From: Pseudomonadaceae bacterium
Lineage (GTDB): Bacteria > Pseudomonadota > Gammaproteobacteria > Pseudomonadales > Pseudomonadaceae
Length of the DNA: 64,000 nucleotides
Assembly (NCBI GenBank): GCA_900766265.1
Contig: CAAFUS010000005.1
Coordinates: 186,001 to 250,000 of the forward strand
Direction of reading: 5' to 3'
The position numbers and the translations under genes are program-made. The notes beneath the pieces were generated by a model. That model did not search any database, was not told the DNA's origin, and saw nothing but the letters and a program-made list of their open reading frames with translations. Numbering within the stretch: the first letter of the stretch is position 1; the number at the start of each line of letters is the position of its first letter. Positions 44,204 through 52,271 of this stretch are shown in pieces.

Positions 44204-47200
44204 TCAGGCCTCCACCATTGCCACGGCCTGCTCGACGTCGACGGCGACGAGGCGCGAGCAACCGGGCTCGTGCATGGTGACGCCCATCAGCTGGTCGGCC
44301 ATCTCCATGGCGATCTTGTTATGAGTGATATAGATGAACTGCACTTTTTCCGACATTTCCTTGACCAGCCGGGCGTAACGGCCGACGTTCGCATCGTCCA
44401 GCGGCGCGTCGACCTCATCGAGCATGCAGAACGGTGCCGGGTTGAGCTGAAAGATGGCGAACACCAGCGCCAGCGCAGTCAGGGCCTTTTCACCGCCCGA
44501 AAGCAGATGGATCGTGCTGTTCTTCTTCCCTGGTGGGCGCGCCATGATCGCCACCCCGGTATCGAGTAGATCTTCCCCGGTAAGTTCCAGATAGGCGTTG
44601 CCGCCGCCGAACACTTTCGGGAACAACGCCTGCAGGCCGCCATTGATCTGATCGAAGGTTTCCTTAAAGCGGTTGCGGGTTTCCCGGTCGATCTTGCGGA
44701 TCACGTTTTCCAGCGTTTCGAGCGCTTCCACCAGATCGTCGTTCTGCGCATCGAGGTAACGCTTGCGCTCCGACTGCTGCTGGTACTCATCGATGGCCGC
44801 AAGGTTGATCGGCCCTAGGCGCTGGATGCGCGCTGCCAGGCGTTCGAGCTCCGCCTCCCACTCCGCCTCGCCGGCTTCGGCGGGCAGAGTCGCCAGTACA
44901 CCGTGCAGGTCGTAGCCATCCGCCTGCAGCTGATCCTGCAATGCCTTGCGGCGCACGGTCAGGGCCTGCCACTCCAGGCGTTGCTGCTCCAGCTGGCCAC
45001 GCAACAGCTGCGACTGCTGTTCGGCCTGAGTGCGGCGCTTCTCCGCGTCGCGAAGCTCGCGGTCCGCATCTTCCAGGGCCAGGCGCGCATGCTTGAGTTC
45101 CTCTTCCACGCCCATGCGCCGCTCGAGCAATTCCTCGAGCTTCATCCGCAGCTCTTCGAGCGGCGCCTGGCCCTCTTCCAGGTTCAGGCTCAGCTGCTCG
45201 CGGCGTTCCACCGCCCGCTCGAACTGCTGCTCGAGGCGTTCGAGCGCCTGGCGGGTGGAATCGTGCTGGGCCCTGAGCGAGCCGACCCGCACCGCCAACT
45301 GATGGGCATGGTCCTTGTGCTGGCGCGCGTCCTGGCGAACCCGATCCAGGCGTTCACGAATCAGGTCGCGGCTGGCAAGCAGCTCCTCGCGCTGCTCGGT
45401 GTCCGCAGCCATGGCGTCCAGGGCGTCCTGCAACTGCAACCTCGCCTCGCCCAGCGCCTCGGTCTCCAGCTCGCGCTGTTCGGCCAGCTCCTGGACCTCC
45501 TCGTCCAGGCGCCGGCGGCGCAGCGCGAGCTGTTCGACCTTGGCCTGTTGCGCCGAACGTTGCGCGTTCAGCTCAGCCTGCTGCCGCGCCAGCTCCTGCA
45601 GGCGGCGGCGCAGCTCCTCTCGCTGCTGCTCGTGTGCGCGCTGGCTTTCACGCAGCGTCGCGAGCTGATCTTCGAGGCCCGCTAGAGCCGCCTCGCCCTT
45701 CACGCGCTCGGCCTCGAGACGTTCTAGCTCCTGGCCGCGTGCCAGCACGCCAGACTCCGCCTCGGCGGCGCGGCGCACGCGCAGGAAGTGCCGGCCCACC
45801 CAATACCCGTCACGGCTGATCAGGCTGTGCCCATCAGCCAATAATGAACGTCCCGCCAGAGCTTCATCCAGCGTCTCGACCGGCTTGATTTGCCCCAGCC
45901 AGGGCGCGAGGTCTACCACCGCGTCGACCTTGTCCAGCAGGCTGCCCGGCATCCGCGTCGGCTGGATGCCCGCCTGGGCCAGGCGCAGCTCCCCCTGGTC
46001 GAAACCGGCCAGATCCAGGCCGCCGAAGTCATTGAGCAGCACCGCCTGAAGATCGGCGCCGAGTACCGTTTCAACCGCGAGCTCCCAGCCGGATTCGACG
46101 CGCAGCCCCTCGGCCAGTCGCGGCCGGTTCTCGAGGGCCTGCTCGCGCAACCACTGCGCGGCGCCCTTGCCGGGGTCAAGCGCAGCCTGCTGCAAGGCTT
46201 CGAGCGACGCGATGCGCCCACTGAGGCGCTGCAAGTCGCCCTGAGCCTGCTGCTGCGCGCGGGTCATTTGCTGCAGTTCGCCGCTCAGCCGTTCGAGGTG
46301 CTCGACTTCGGCCTGCTCGGCCAAGCTCAGGTCCTCGAGCTGCTGCTCACCGGCAGCAAGCTGCTCGCCGAGTTCGAAGATCGCGGCATCCTCCGGAGCC
46401 GCGGTCAGTTGCTGGCGCTCGTCCTCCAGCCGCCGGCCACGCTCGGCCAGGCGCTCCAGGCTCTGCTCGAGCTGGGCGATGCGCGCCTGCTGTACTTCGG
46501 CCGCTCGGCGCGGCTCGCCGCTTTGCAGGTTGAAGCTGTCCCAGCGCTCCTGCCAGGCCTGCATCGCGATCTCGGCCTCCTCGAGCCCGGCAGCCGACTC
46601 CTCCGCCGCCGCGGCGGCCAGCTCCTGCTCGGGCTCGAGCAGGGTCAACTCTTCGCCCAGGGTGGCCAGCAGCGTGCGGTCATGGCCCAGGTGCGACTCG
46701 GTTTCCAGCCGCGCCTGCTCAGCCTCGCGCAGATCGTCCTGCAGTTGGCGCAGGCGCTGCTGCCCATGCTGGATGCTCTGCTCTACCCGGGCGATATCTC
46801 CACCGACGGAATAGAAACGGCCCTGAACTTGGTTGAAGCGCTCGGACAGCTCATGGTGGCCATCACGCAGCCGCTCGATGCTCGCATCGGCACTGCGCTG
46901 CTCGGCGACCAATGCCTCGAAGCTCACTTCCTGGTTACCGATCACCGATTCGCGCTGCCCGACCTGGTCGTTCAGCGCCTGCCAGCGCAACGCCGACAGC
47001 TGCGCCTTGAGCTGACGCTCCTCAGCCTTGTACTCCTGGTATTTCTCCGCCGCCTGGGCCTGGCGGTGCAGGCGCTCGAGCTGGCGCTCCAGCTCTTCGC
47101 GTAGGTCGGTCAGGCGCGCCAGGTTCTCGTGGGTACGGCGGATACGACTTTCGGTCTCCCGGCGGCGCTCCTTGTATTTGGAGATGCCGGCAGCCTCCTC

Positions 47201-47692
47201 GATGAAATTGCGCAGATCCTCGGGCTTGGCCTCGATCAGCTTGGAGATCATGCCCTGCTCGATGATCGAGTAGCTGCGGGGGCCCAGACCGGTCCCGAGA
47301 AAGATATCCGTGATATCCCGCCGACGGCATTTCACGCCGTTGAGGAAATAGGTGTTCTGCGCGTCGCGCGTTACGCGCCGGCGGATCGAAATCTCGGCGT
47401 AGGCGGCATACTCACCGGTGAGGGTGCCGTCGGAGTTGTCGAAAATCAGCTCGATGCTGGCCTGGGTCACCGGCTTTCGGGTGTTGGAGCCATTGAAGAT
47501 GACGTCGGTCATCGACTCGCCGCGCAGGTTCTTCGCCGAGCTTTCGCCCATCACCCAGCGCACCGCGTCGATGATGTTGGACTTGCCGCAGCCGTTGGGC
47601 CCCACGACCGCGGCCATGTTGCTGGGGAAGCTGACCGTGGTGGGATCGACGAAGGATTTGAATCCCGCGAGCTTGATGCTTTTCAGTCGCAT
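44204..47692 (-). CDS. smc: Chromosome segregation ATPase SMC
   Basis: Structural maintenance of chromosomes protein, 1162 residues. Walker A GPNGCGKSN at 31-39, a Q-loop region, two long coiled coils (about 165-490 and 670-990) either side of a hinge (about 505-640), the ABC signature LLSGGEKALTALAL and Walker B FCMLDEVDAPLDDANV near the C-terminus. With ScpA/ScpB it organises the chromosome. Its antisense strand carries long ORFs caused by the Glu/Leu/Arg-rich coils. Followed by zipA after 204 bases. Confidence 0.97.
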   Translation of the reverse strand: MRLKSIKLAGFKSFVDPTTVSFPSNMAAVVGPNGCGKSNIIDAVRWVMGESSAKNLRGESMTDVIFNGSNTRKPVTQASIELIFDNSDGTLTGEYAAYAEISIRRRVTRDAQNTYFLNGVKCRRRDITDIFLGTGLGPRSYSIIEQGMISKLIEAKPEDLRNFIEEAAGISKYKERRRETESRIRRTHENLARLTDLREELERQLERLHRQAQAAEKYQEYKAEERQLKAQLSALRWQALNDQVGQRESVIGNQEVSFEALVAEQRSADASIERLRDGHHELSERFNQVQGRFYSVGGDIARVEQSIQHGQQRLRQLQDDLREAEQARLETESHLGHDRTLLATLGEELTLLEPEQELAAAAAEESAAGLEEAEIAMQAWQERWDSFNLQSGEPRRAAEVQQARIAQLEQSLERLAERGRRLEDERQQLTAAPEDAAIFELGEQLAAGEQQLEDLSLAEQAEVEHLERLSGELQQMTRAQQQAQGDLQRLSGRIASLEALQQAALDPGKGAAQWLREQALENRPRLAEGLRVESGWELAVETVLGADLQAVLLNDFGGLDLAGFDQGELRLAQAGIQPTRMPGSLLDKVDAVVDLAPWLGQIKPVETLDEALAGRSLLADGHSLISRDGYWVGRHFLRVRRAAEAESGVLARGQELERLEAERVKGEAALAGLEDQLATLRESQRAHEQQREELRRRLQELARQQAELNAQRSAQQAKVEQLALRRRRLDEEVQELAEQRELETEALGEARLQLQDALDAMAADTEQREELLASRDLIRERLDRVRQDARQHKDHAHQLAVRVGSLRAQHDSTRQALERLEQQFERAVERREQLSLNLEEGQAPLEELRMKLEELLERRMGVEEELKHARLALEDADRELRDAEKRRTQAEQQSQLLRGQLEQQRLEWQALTVRRKALQDQLQADGYDLHGVLATLPAEAGEAEWEAELERLAARIQRLGPINLAAIDEYQQQSERKRYLDAQNDDLVEALETLENVIRKIDRETRNRFKETFDQINGGLQALFPKVFGGGNAYLELTGEDLLDTGVAIMARPPGKKNSTIHLLSGGEKALTALALVFAIFQLNPAPFCMLDEVDAPLDDANVGRYARLVKEMSEKVQFIYITHNKIAMEMADQLMGVTMHEPGCSRLVAVDVEQAVAMVEA

Positions 47693-48072
47693 GGTGGCCG
47701 TTCCGTGGCAGTCAGCGTTCGGTCTTGGGGGCGGGGGTTGCCGTGAGCGTCATGGGTATCCCGGGGGCATCGTGGAGTTCGGCGGCGCGGGCGCGGAGTC
47801 TAGCACGCGGCCCGCGCCGTTTAGCGGAACCGCTGCGCACTGGCCCGATGCGAAGGCGCCGCTGGCCGGCCGTTCATGGCGCCAGTGGCTGCCATGCGAG
47901 CCGGGAGGGACTTGAGTGCGGGACTGGATATGGCCGCGGCCGTTCGGGTCAACACCAGACGTCCCGGACGACTCCCACAGCACGCCCGGTTGGCGGGGTG
48001 CTGACTATCAGAGGCCGAAGTCACACGCCCGCATGACAGAGCACGGTAGCCTTGCCATGAACGGATACCGCC
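47693..48072. other. Intergenic region between moaA and smc
   Basis: 380 GC-rich bases. The smc promoter must be here on the - strand, but no clear -35/-10 pair, RNA gene or terminator hairpin could be assigned. The ORFs that cross it have no ribosome binding site or recognisable product. Confidence 0.5.
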
Positions 48073-49068
48073 TCAGCCCCCGGTCATGCTCATGAAGCGG
48101 ATCACCTGGACCTGCTCGTCGGTGCGGAAGTGGTGACGTTCGGGCTTGAGCTGCAAGGCCGATACCAGCGCCTCGCGTAGACGGTCCGCGTCACCGGGAT
48201 AGCGCCGCATCAGCCCCTTGAGGTCCAGCGCGCCTTCGTCGCCCAGGCAGAGTACGAGTTTGCCCTCGGCGGTGACCCGAACCCGGTTGCAGCTGCCGCA
48301 GAAGTTGTTGCTGTGCGGCGAAATGAAACCGACATGGGTGTCGCTGCCGGCCACCTGCCAATAGCGCGACGGTCCGCCGGTGGCATGGCTGCTGCGCACC
48401 AGCGTATGGCGCGCCTCGATGCGTTCGCGCACTTCGTCGCTGGAGCAGAAGGTCACCTCGCGCTGGTGGCTGGAGACCGCGCCAAGGGGCATTTCTTCGA
48501 TGAAGCTGATGTCGAGGCCATGCTCGACGGCAAAGTCCACCAGATCCAGGACTTCGTCATCGTTGCGCCCCTTCTGCACCACGCTGTTGAGCTTGATCCG
48601 GTCGAAGCCGGCGGCCTGCGCCGCGGCGATCCCTGCGAGCACCTGATCGAGCCTGTCCCGACGGGTCAGCTCGGCGAAGCGCTCGCGCTTGAGCGAATCG
48701 AGGCTGACGTTCAGCCGGGTTACGCCGGCCTGGCGCAATTGCGGCGCGAGTACGCCGAGCTGCGAGCCGTTGGTGGTGATAGCCAGGTCTTCGAGCTCGG
48801 CCCGCGCGCCGAGCCGGGCAAGCAGGCCGGTCAGGCCTTTGCGGACCAGCGGTTCCCCGCCGGTGACGCGAATGCGTTTGACGCCCAGGCCAATGAACGC
48901 ATCGGCCACCGCATAGAGTTCCTCGAGGGTGAGGATCTGCGCACGCGGCGCAAACACCATGTCCTCGCTCATGCAGTATGTGCAGCGGAAATCGCAGCGG
49001 TCGGTGACCGACAACCGCAGGTAGGTGATGCGCCGGCCGAAGGGATCGACCAGCTGCGAATCTGACAT
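48073..49068 (-). CDS. moaA: GTP 3',8-cyclase MoaA
   Basis: Radical SAM enzyme for the first step of molybdenum cofactor synthesis (GTP to 3',8-cH2GTP, used with MoaC). 331 residues. The SAM cluster Cys25, Cys29 and Cys32 are in DRCDFRCTYC; the second cluster is in CGSCNRVRVTAEGKLVLC; the protein ends in the required Gly-Gly. The ATG at 49068 has GGAGAG upstream; a Met eight codons earlier is possible but less favoured. moeA, moaB and mobA are elsewhere in the window; moaC, moaD and moaE are absent. Confidence 0.95.
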   Translation of the reverse strand: MSDSQLVDPFGRRITYLRLSVTDRCDFRCTYCMSEDMVFAPRAQILTLEELYAVADAFIGLGVKRIRVTGGEPLVRKGLTGLLARLGARAELEDLAITTNGSQLGVLAPQLRQAGVTRLNVSLDSLKRERFAELTRRDRLDQVLAGIAAAQAAGFDRIKLNSVVQKGRNDDEVLDLVDFAVEHGLDISFIEEMPLGAVSSHQREVTFCSSDEVRERIEARHTLVRSSHATGGPSRYWQVAGSDTHVGFISPHSNNFCGSCNRVRVTAEGKLVLCLGDEGALDLKGLMRRYPGDADRLREALVSALQLKPERHHFRTDEQVQVIRFMSMTGG

Positions 49069-49298
49069 CAGGCTCTCCAGTCGCAGAGACATTCTTGGCG
49101 AGGTGCAACGGTAGACAAGCAATTGCGCAAGACTACGCCGGCGGGCCGCGGGAGGCAAAGCCGACGGATGAACGAAGGCCGCTAAACGGCTCTCCGACAA
49201 GGCCGGACGCTCGCCCTGGGGAACCCGGCGCTGCGATGCGGACCAAAGCTCCGTGATACTCTCCTGCTGCTTACCCAGGCGGATCAACGGACCTGAAC

Positions 49299-50153
49299 AT
49301 GCAATCCCAGAGCTGGCGCGAACGCCTCTACACCATCATCTTCTTTACCAATACGCCCGCCGGCAAACGCTTCGATACCTGGTTGCTGATCGTCATCCTG
49401 GCCAGCCTGGTGGTGGTGATGTTCGACAGCATCGCCATCTACCGTGAACGCCATGGCGCGCTGCTCACCGGGCTCGAATGGGGCTTCACTGCGATCTTCG
49501 CGATCGAATACGCATTGCGGATCTACAGCCACCCGCAGCCGCGCCTCTACATATTCAGTTTCTACGGGCTGATCGATCTGCTTTCGATTCTGCCAGCCTT
49601 TCTCGCATTGCTGCTGCCCGACGCCCAGTTCCTGCTGGTAGTGCGCAGCATCCGGATGCTGCGCATCTTCCGGGTACTCAAGCTGACGCCTTACCTGAGC
49701 CAGGCCAACTACCTGCTGGTCGCGTTGCGTGGCAGTAAGCAAAAGATCATCGTGTTCCTGCTCAGCCTGACGACTCTTGTGCTGATCTTCGGCACTCTGA
49801 TGTACGTGATTGAAGGGCCGGAGAACGGCTTCACGAGTATCCCTATGAGCATCTACTGGGCCGTGGTCACCCTGACGACCGTGGGCTTCGGCGACATCGT
49901 TCCGCACACGGCCCTGGGCAAGAGCGTCGCGACCGCGGTGATGATCACCGGTTATTCGATCATCGCCGTGCCGACCGGCATCTTCACCGCGGAGCTGGCC
50001 AACGCCATGCGCGCCGACAGCCTGCAACACAAGTGCCCGGGGTGCGCCAAGCTCAGCCACGAACCGAACGCGGCCTTCTGCAGCCGCTGCGGAAGCCAGC
50101 TGTTCGAGCGACGCAGCGAACAGCAGGAGGCCCAGCGAACAGCCAGCGACTGA
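49299..50153 (+). CDS. Voltage-gated potassium channel-like ion transporter with C-terminal zinc ribbon
   Basis: 284 residues. Six membrane helices: S1 at about 27-47, an S4-like stretch with regular arginines (RSIRMLRIFRVLKL), and the pore loop TLTTVGFGDIVP, whose TVGFGD is the K+ selectivity filter. The cytoplasmic tail ends in a zinc-ribbon pattern, CPGCAKL ... CSRCGSQL (Cys-x2-Cys twice). That tail is unusual for KvAP-like channels and may sense metal or redox state. Divergent from moaA across 230 bases. Confidence 0.9.
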   Translation: MQSQSWRERLYTIIFFTNTPAGKRFDTWLLIVILASLVVVMFDSIAIYRERHGALLTGLEWGFTAIFAIEYALRIYSHPQPRLYIFSFYGLIDLLSILPAFLALLLPDAQFLLVVRSIRMLRIFRVLKLTPYLSQANYLLVALRGSKQKIIVFLLSLTTLVLIFGTLMYVIEGPENGFTSIPMSIYWAVVTLTTVGFGDIVPHTALGKSVATAVMITGYSIIAVPTGIFTAELANAMRADSLQHKCPGCAKLSHEPNAAFCSRCGSQLFERRSEQQEAQRTASD

Positions 50154-50301
50154 GCTGGCGACCCGCTGATCACCTGTCAGCACCCGCATCGCCGCGCCCG
50201 CGGTAGAGCGCCGAACCGTCAAGGCTGGTGACGGTCACATCCTGAGATCGACGTTGCGACCGTTTCAACGGACGTAGACCGTGGGCCGGATGGAGACCGA
50301 G

Positions 50302-50715
50302 ATGCCCCTGCTCAAACTGCTGCACTTCGCCGCCCTGCTCTGCTGGAGCGGCGCCCTGCTCTATCTGCCTGCACTGATCGCCGGCGGGGCAAAGCGCAGC
50401 GGCGATGTCTTCGAGCGCAACCATGCCCAGCTCACGCGCCTGGTCTTCACCCTCATCGCGACACCCGCCGCGTTGATCGCTATCGGCTCTGGCACGGCGC
50501 TGTTCCTGCGCGACGGCATCATCGAAGGCTGGCTGGTGATGAAACTCACCGCCGTGGCAGGCATGGCGCTCTGCCACGCTTTCTGTGGTGCGTTGCTGGT
50601 GCGCATGGAGAGCCGCCCGGAGCGCGGCCTGACCCTGCCCTGCATCCTGGTCGGCGCGCTGATCCCACTGCTGATCTCGGCCACGCTGTGGCTGGTGCTG
50701 GCCAAACCCTTCTGA
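50302..50715 (+). CDS. CopD/HemJ-like small membrane protein
   Basis: 137 residues with four hydrophobic helices. The N-terminal LLKLLHFAALLCWSGALLYL resembles the helix 1 His motif of CopD and HemJ-type proteins. GGAGACCGAG before the ATG at 50302 is the best start; in-frame GTG 50281 and ATG 50290 also exist. It lies just before the oxidase operon, so a link to copper or heme supply for that oxidase is attractive but unproven. Confidence 0.62.
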   Translation: MPLLKLLHFAALLCWSGALLYLPALIAGGAKRSGDVFERNHAQLTRLVFTLIATPAALIAIGSGTALFLRDGIIEGWLVMKLTAVAGMALCHAFCGALLVRMESRPERGLTLPCILVGALIPLLISATLWLVLAKPF

Positions 50716-50765
50716 GCCCAAGGATTCGACCGAGCCCCATGACCCTTCACTCTTCCGCCAGGCCC

Positions 50766-51230
50766 TCAGCGCTGAACATCGACGGCCACCGCATGATCGT
50801 AGACCAGGCGCCCGCCGAGATAGGCCGCCAGAGAAATCAGCACGGCGGTGACGACGGACAGGTGCAGCCCCCACAGGGCACTCTCGTCGTTCGGGCTGCT
50901 GTAGAAGCGCAACAGCCAGTTCAGCGAGGCCATCGACAGCATCATCACCGCAAGGATGGCATGGCACCAGGCGGTGACCTTCTGGCGGATCTGCCGAACG
51001 GTGAGCAGATCGATCAGGCCGGCCACGCTGGCGATCCAGCCGCCGATGGCACCTACGCCGGCCAGCCAGAGCCCCATACGCCACCAGAATTCGTCCAGCG
51101 TCCACAGGTGCGCCAGGTCGGCAGGCAACAGCCCGATCAGGGCCGCGACCGGGAAGTGAATCATCATCGGATGCAGCGGGTGTCCGCCGATCGCCGCGTT
51201 GCTCTCGATATTTTCGCGTTCAATGCCCAT
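50766..51230 (-). CDS. DUF2231 family membrane protein
   Basis: 154 residues, four membrane helices and the DUF2231 start GGHPLHPMMIHFPVAAL with two conserved histidines. GGAGGGCCC precedes the ATG. Family members accompany cytochrome and heme-copper oxidase genes and may carry redox cofactors, but the function is unknown. It is divergent from the oxidase operon and its 5' end overlaps the only in-frame start codons of the subunit II gene. Confidence 0.85.
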   Translation of the reverse strand: MGIERENIESNAAIGGHPLHPMMIHFPVAALIGLLPADLAHLWTLDEFWWRMGLWLAGVGAIGGWIASVAGLIDLLTVRQIRQKVTAWCHAILAVMMLSMASLNWLLRFYSSPNDESALWGLHLSVVTAVLISLAAYLGGRLVYDHAVAVDVQR

Positions 51231-52271
51231 CGGGCCCTCCCAGGCAGTCGATCGAATCCGACCGCCGCATCGCAACGACGGAGCGGCAGTCTCTTCAAAT
51301 GGACCGCGCTGGCGCTGGCAGTTCCTTTGCTCGCCGCATGCGAAGGTCCGCAATCGGCGATCTCCCCGGCCGGACCGATGGCCCGGGGCGTGGCCAACGT
51401 CTGGTGGGCGATGTTCGGCTTCTCCACGCTGGTGCTGGTGGTGGTCAGCGCGATCTGGATCTACGCCATGTGGCGCACGCCGCGCCAGGTCAGCGACGAG
51501 GAAGCGATCCGCATCAACCGGCGCTGGGTGATCGGCGGCGGCGTCGTGCTGCCTACCGTCAGCATCGTGCTGTTGCTACTGTTCGGGATTCCCACCGGGC
51601 GCAGCATGCTGCCTCTTCCCGTCGAGGGCGAGCAGCCCCTGCGGGTGGAAGTGACGGGGCATCAGTGGTGGTGGGAAGTGCGCTATCCCGACGAGGGCGG
51701 CGTGGTTACTGCCAATCAGCTGATCATCCCCGCGGGGCGGCTGATCGACGTGCATGTCACCAGCGCGGACGTCATCCATTCGTTCTGGGTGCCGCGCCTA
51801 GGCGGCAAGATCGACATGGTCCCCGGCCGCACCCACGTCATGCGCTATCAGGCGACCCGGCCCGGGGTATTCCGCGGCCAATGCTCCGAGTTCTGCGGCA
51901 CCCAGCACGCCAACATGGTGCTGCACGTCGAAGCGCTGGAGGAAGACGACTTCGAACGCTGGCTCGCGGCGCGCCGGGAATTCAGCCCAACCGCACCCAC
52001 CGGTGAAGCCGGCGCGGTCTTCGAAGCCCGCTGCGCGACATGCCACAGCGTCGCGGGCGTCAGCGACGGCACCCGCGCGCCAGACCTGACCGACCTCGCC
52101 TCGCGCCCATACTTGGGGGCCGGCGTGATCGCCAACGATCATGAGGGCCTTCGCCGCTGGCTGCATGACCACAAGTCCCTGAAATCAGGTAACGCAATGC
52201 CTTTGCATGACGACATTCCCGGCGAAACCCTGGATGGTATCGCCGACTGGCTGGAGACGCTCGCACCATGA
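51171..52271 (+). CDS. coxB: Cytochrome c oxidase subunit II fused to cytochrome c (caa3-type)
   Basis: Subunit II with the CuA centre (CSEFCGTQHANM; Cys, Cys, His, Met) and the upstream QWWWEVRYP, two membrane helices, and a C-terminal cytochrome c domain with heme site CATCHS and a distal Met near GNAMP, the mark of caa3 oxidases. A lipoprotein-like signal (ALAVPLLAAC) appears at the N-terminus. The start is uncertain: between 51183 and the signal no ATG, GTG or TTG is in frame, and the ATG 51171 and GTG 51180 lie inside the divergent DUF2231 gene without a good ribosome binding site. The true start or a sequence error should be looked for near 51280-51300. Confidence 0.88.
   Translation: MQRVSADRRVALDIFAFNAHRALPGSRSNPTAASQRRSGSLFKWTALALAVPLLAACEGPQSAISPAGPMARGVANVWWAMFGFSTLVLVVVSAIWIYAMWRTPRQVSDEEAIRINRRWVIGGGVVLPTVSIVLLLLFGIPTGRSMLPLPVEGEQPLRVEVTGHQWWWEVRYPDEGGVVTANQLIIPAGRLIDVHVTSADVIHSFWVPRLGGKIDMVPGRTHVMRYQATRPGVFRGQCSEFCGTQHANMVLHVEALEEDDFERWLAARREFSPTAPTGEAGAVFEARCATCHSVAGVSDGTRAPDLTDLASRPYLGAGVIANDHEGLRRWLHDHKSLKSGNAMPLHDDIPGETLDGIADWLETLAP

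Noticed and set aside
45890..47104. 404-residue + strand ORF inside smc
   Set aside because: Antisense shadow of the SMC coiled coil; Leu/Gln/Arg-rich with no family motif or ribosome binding site.
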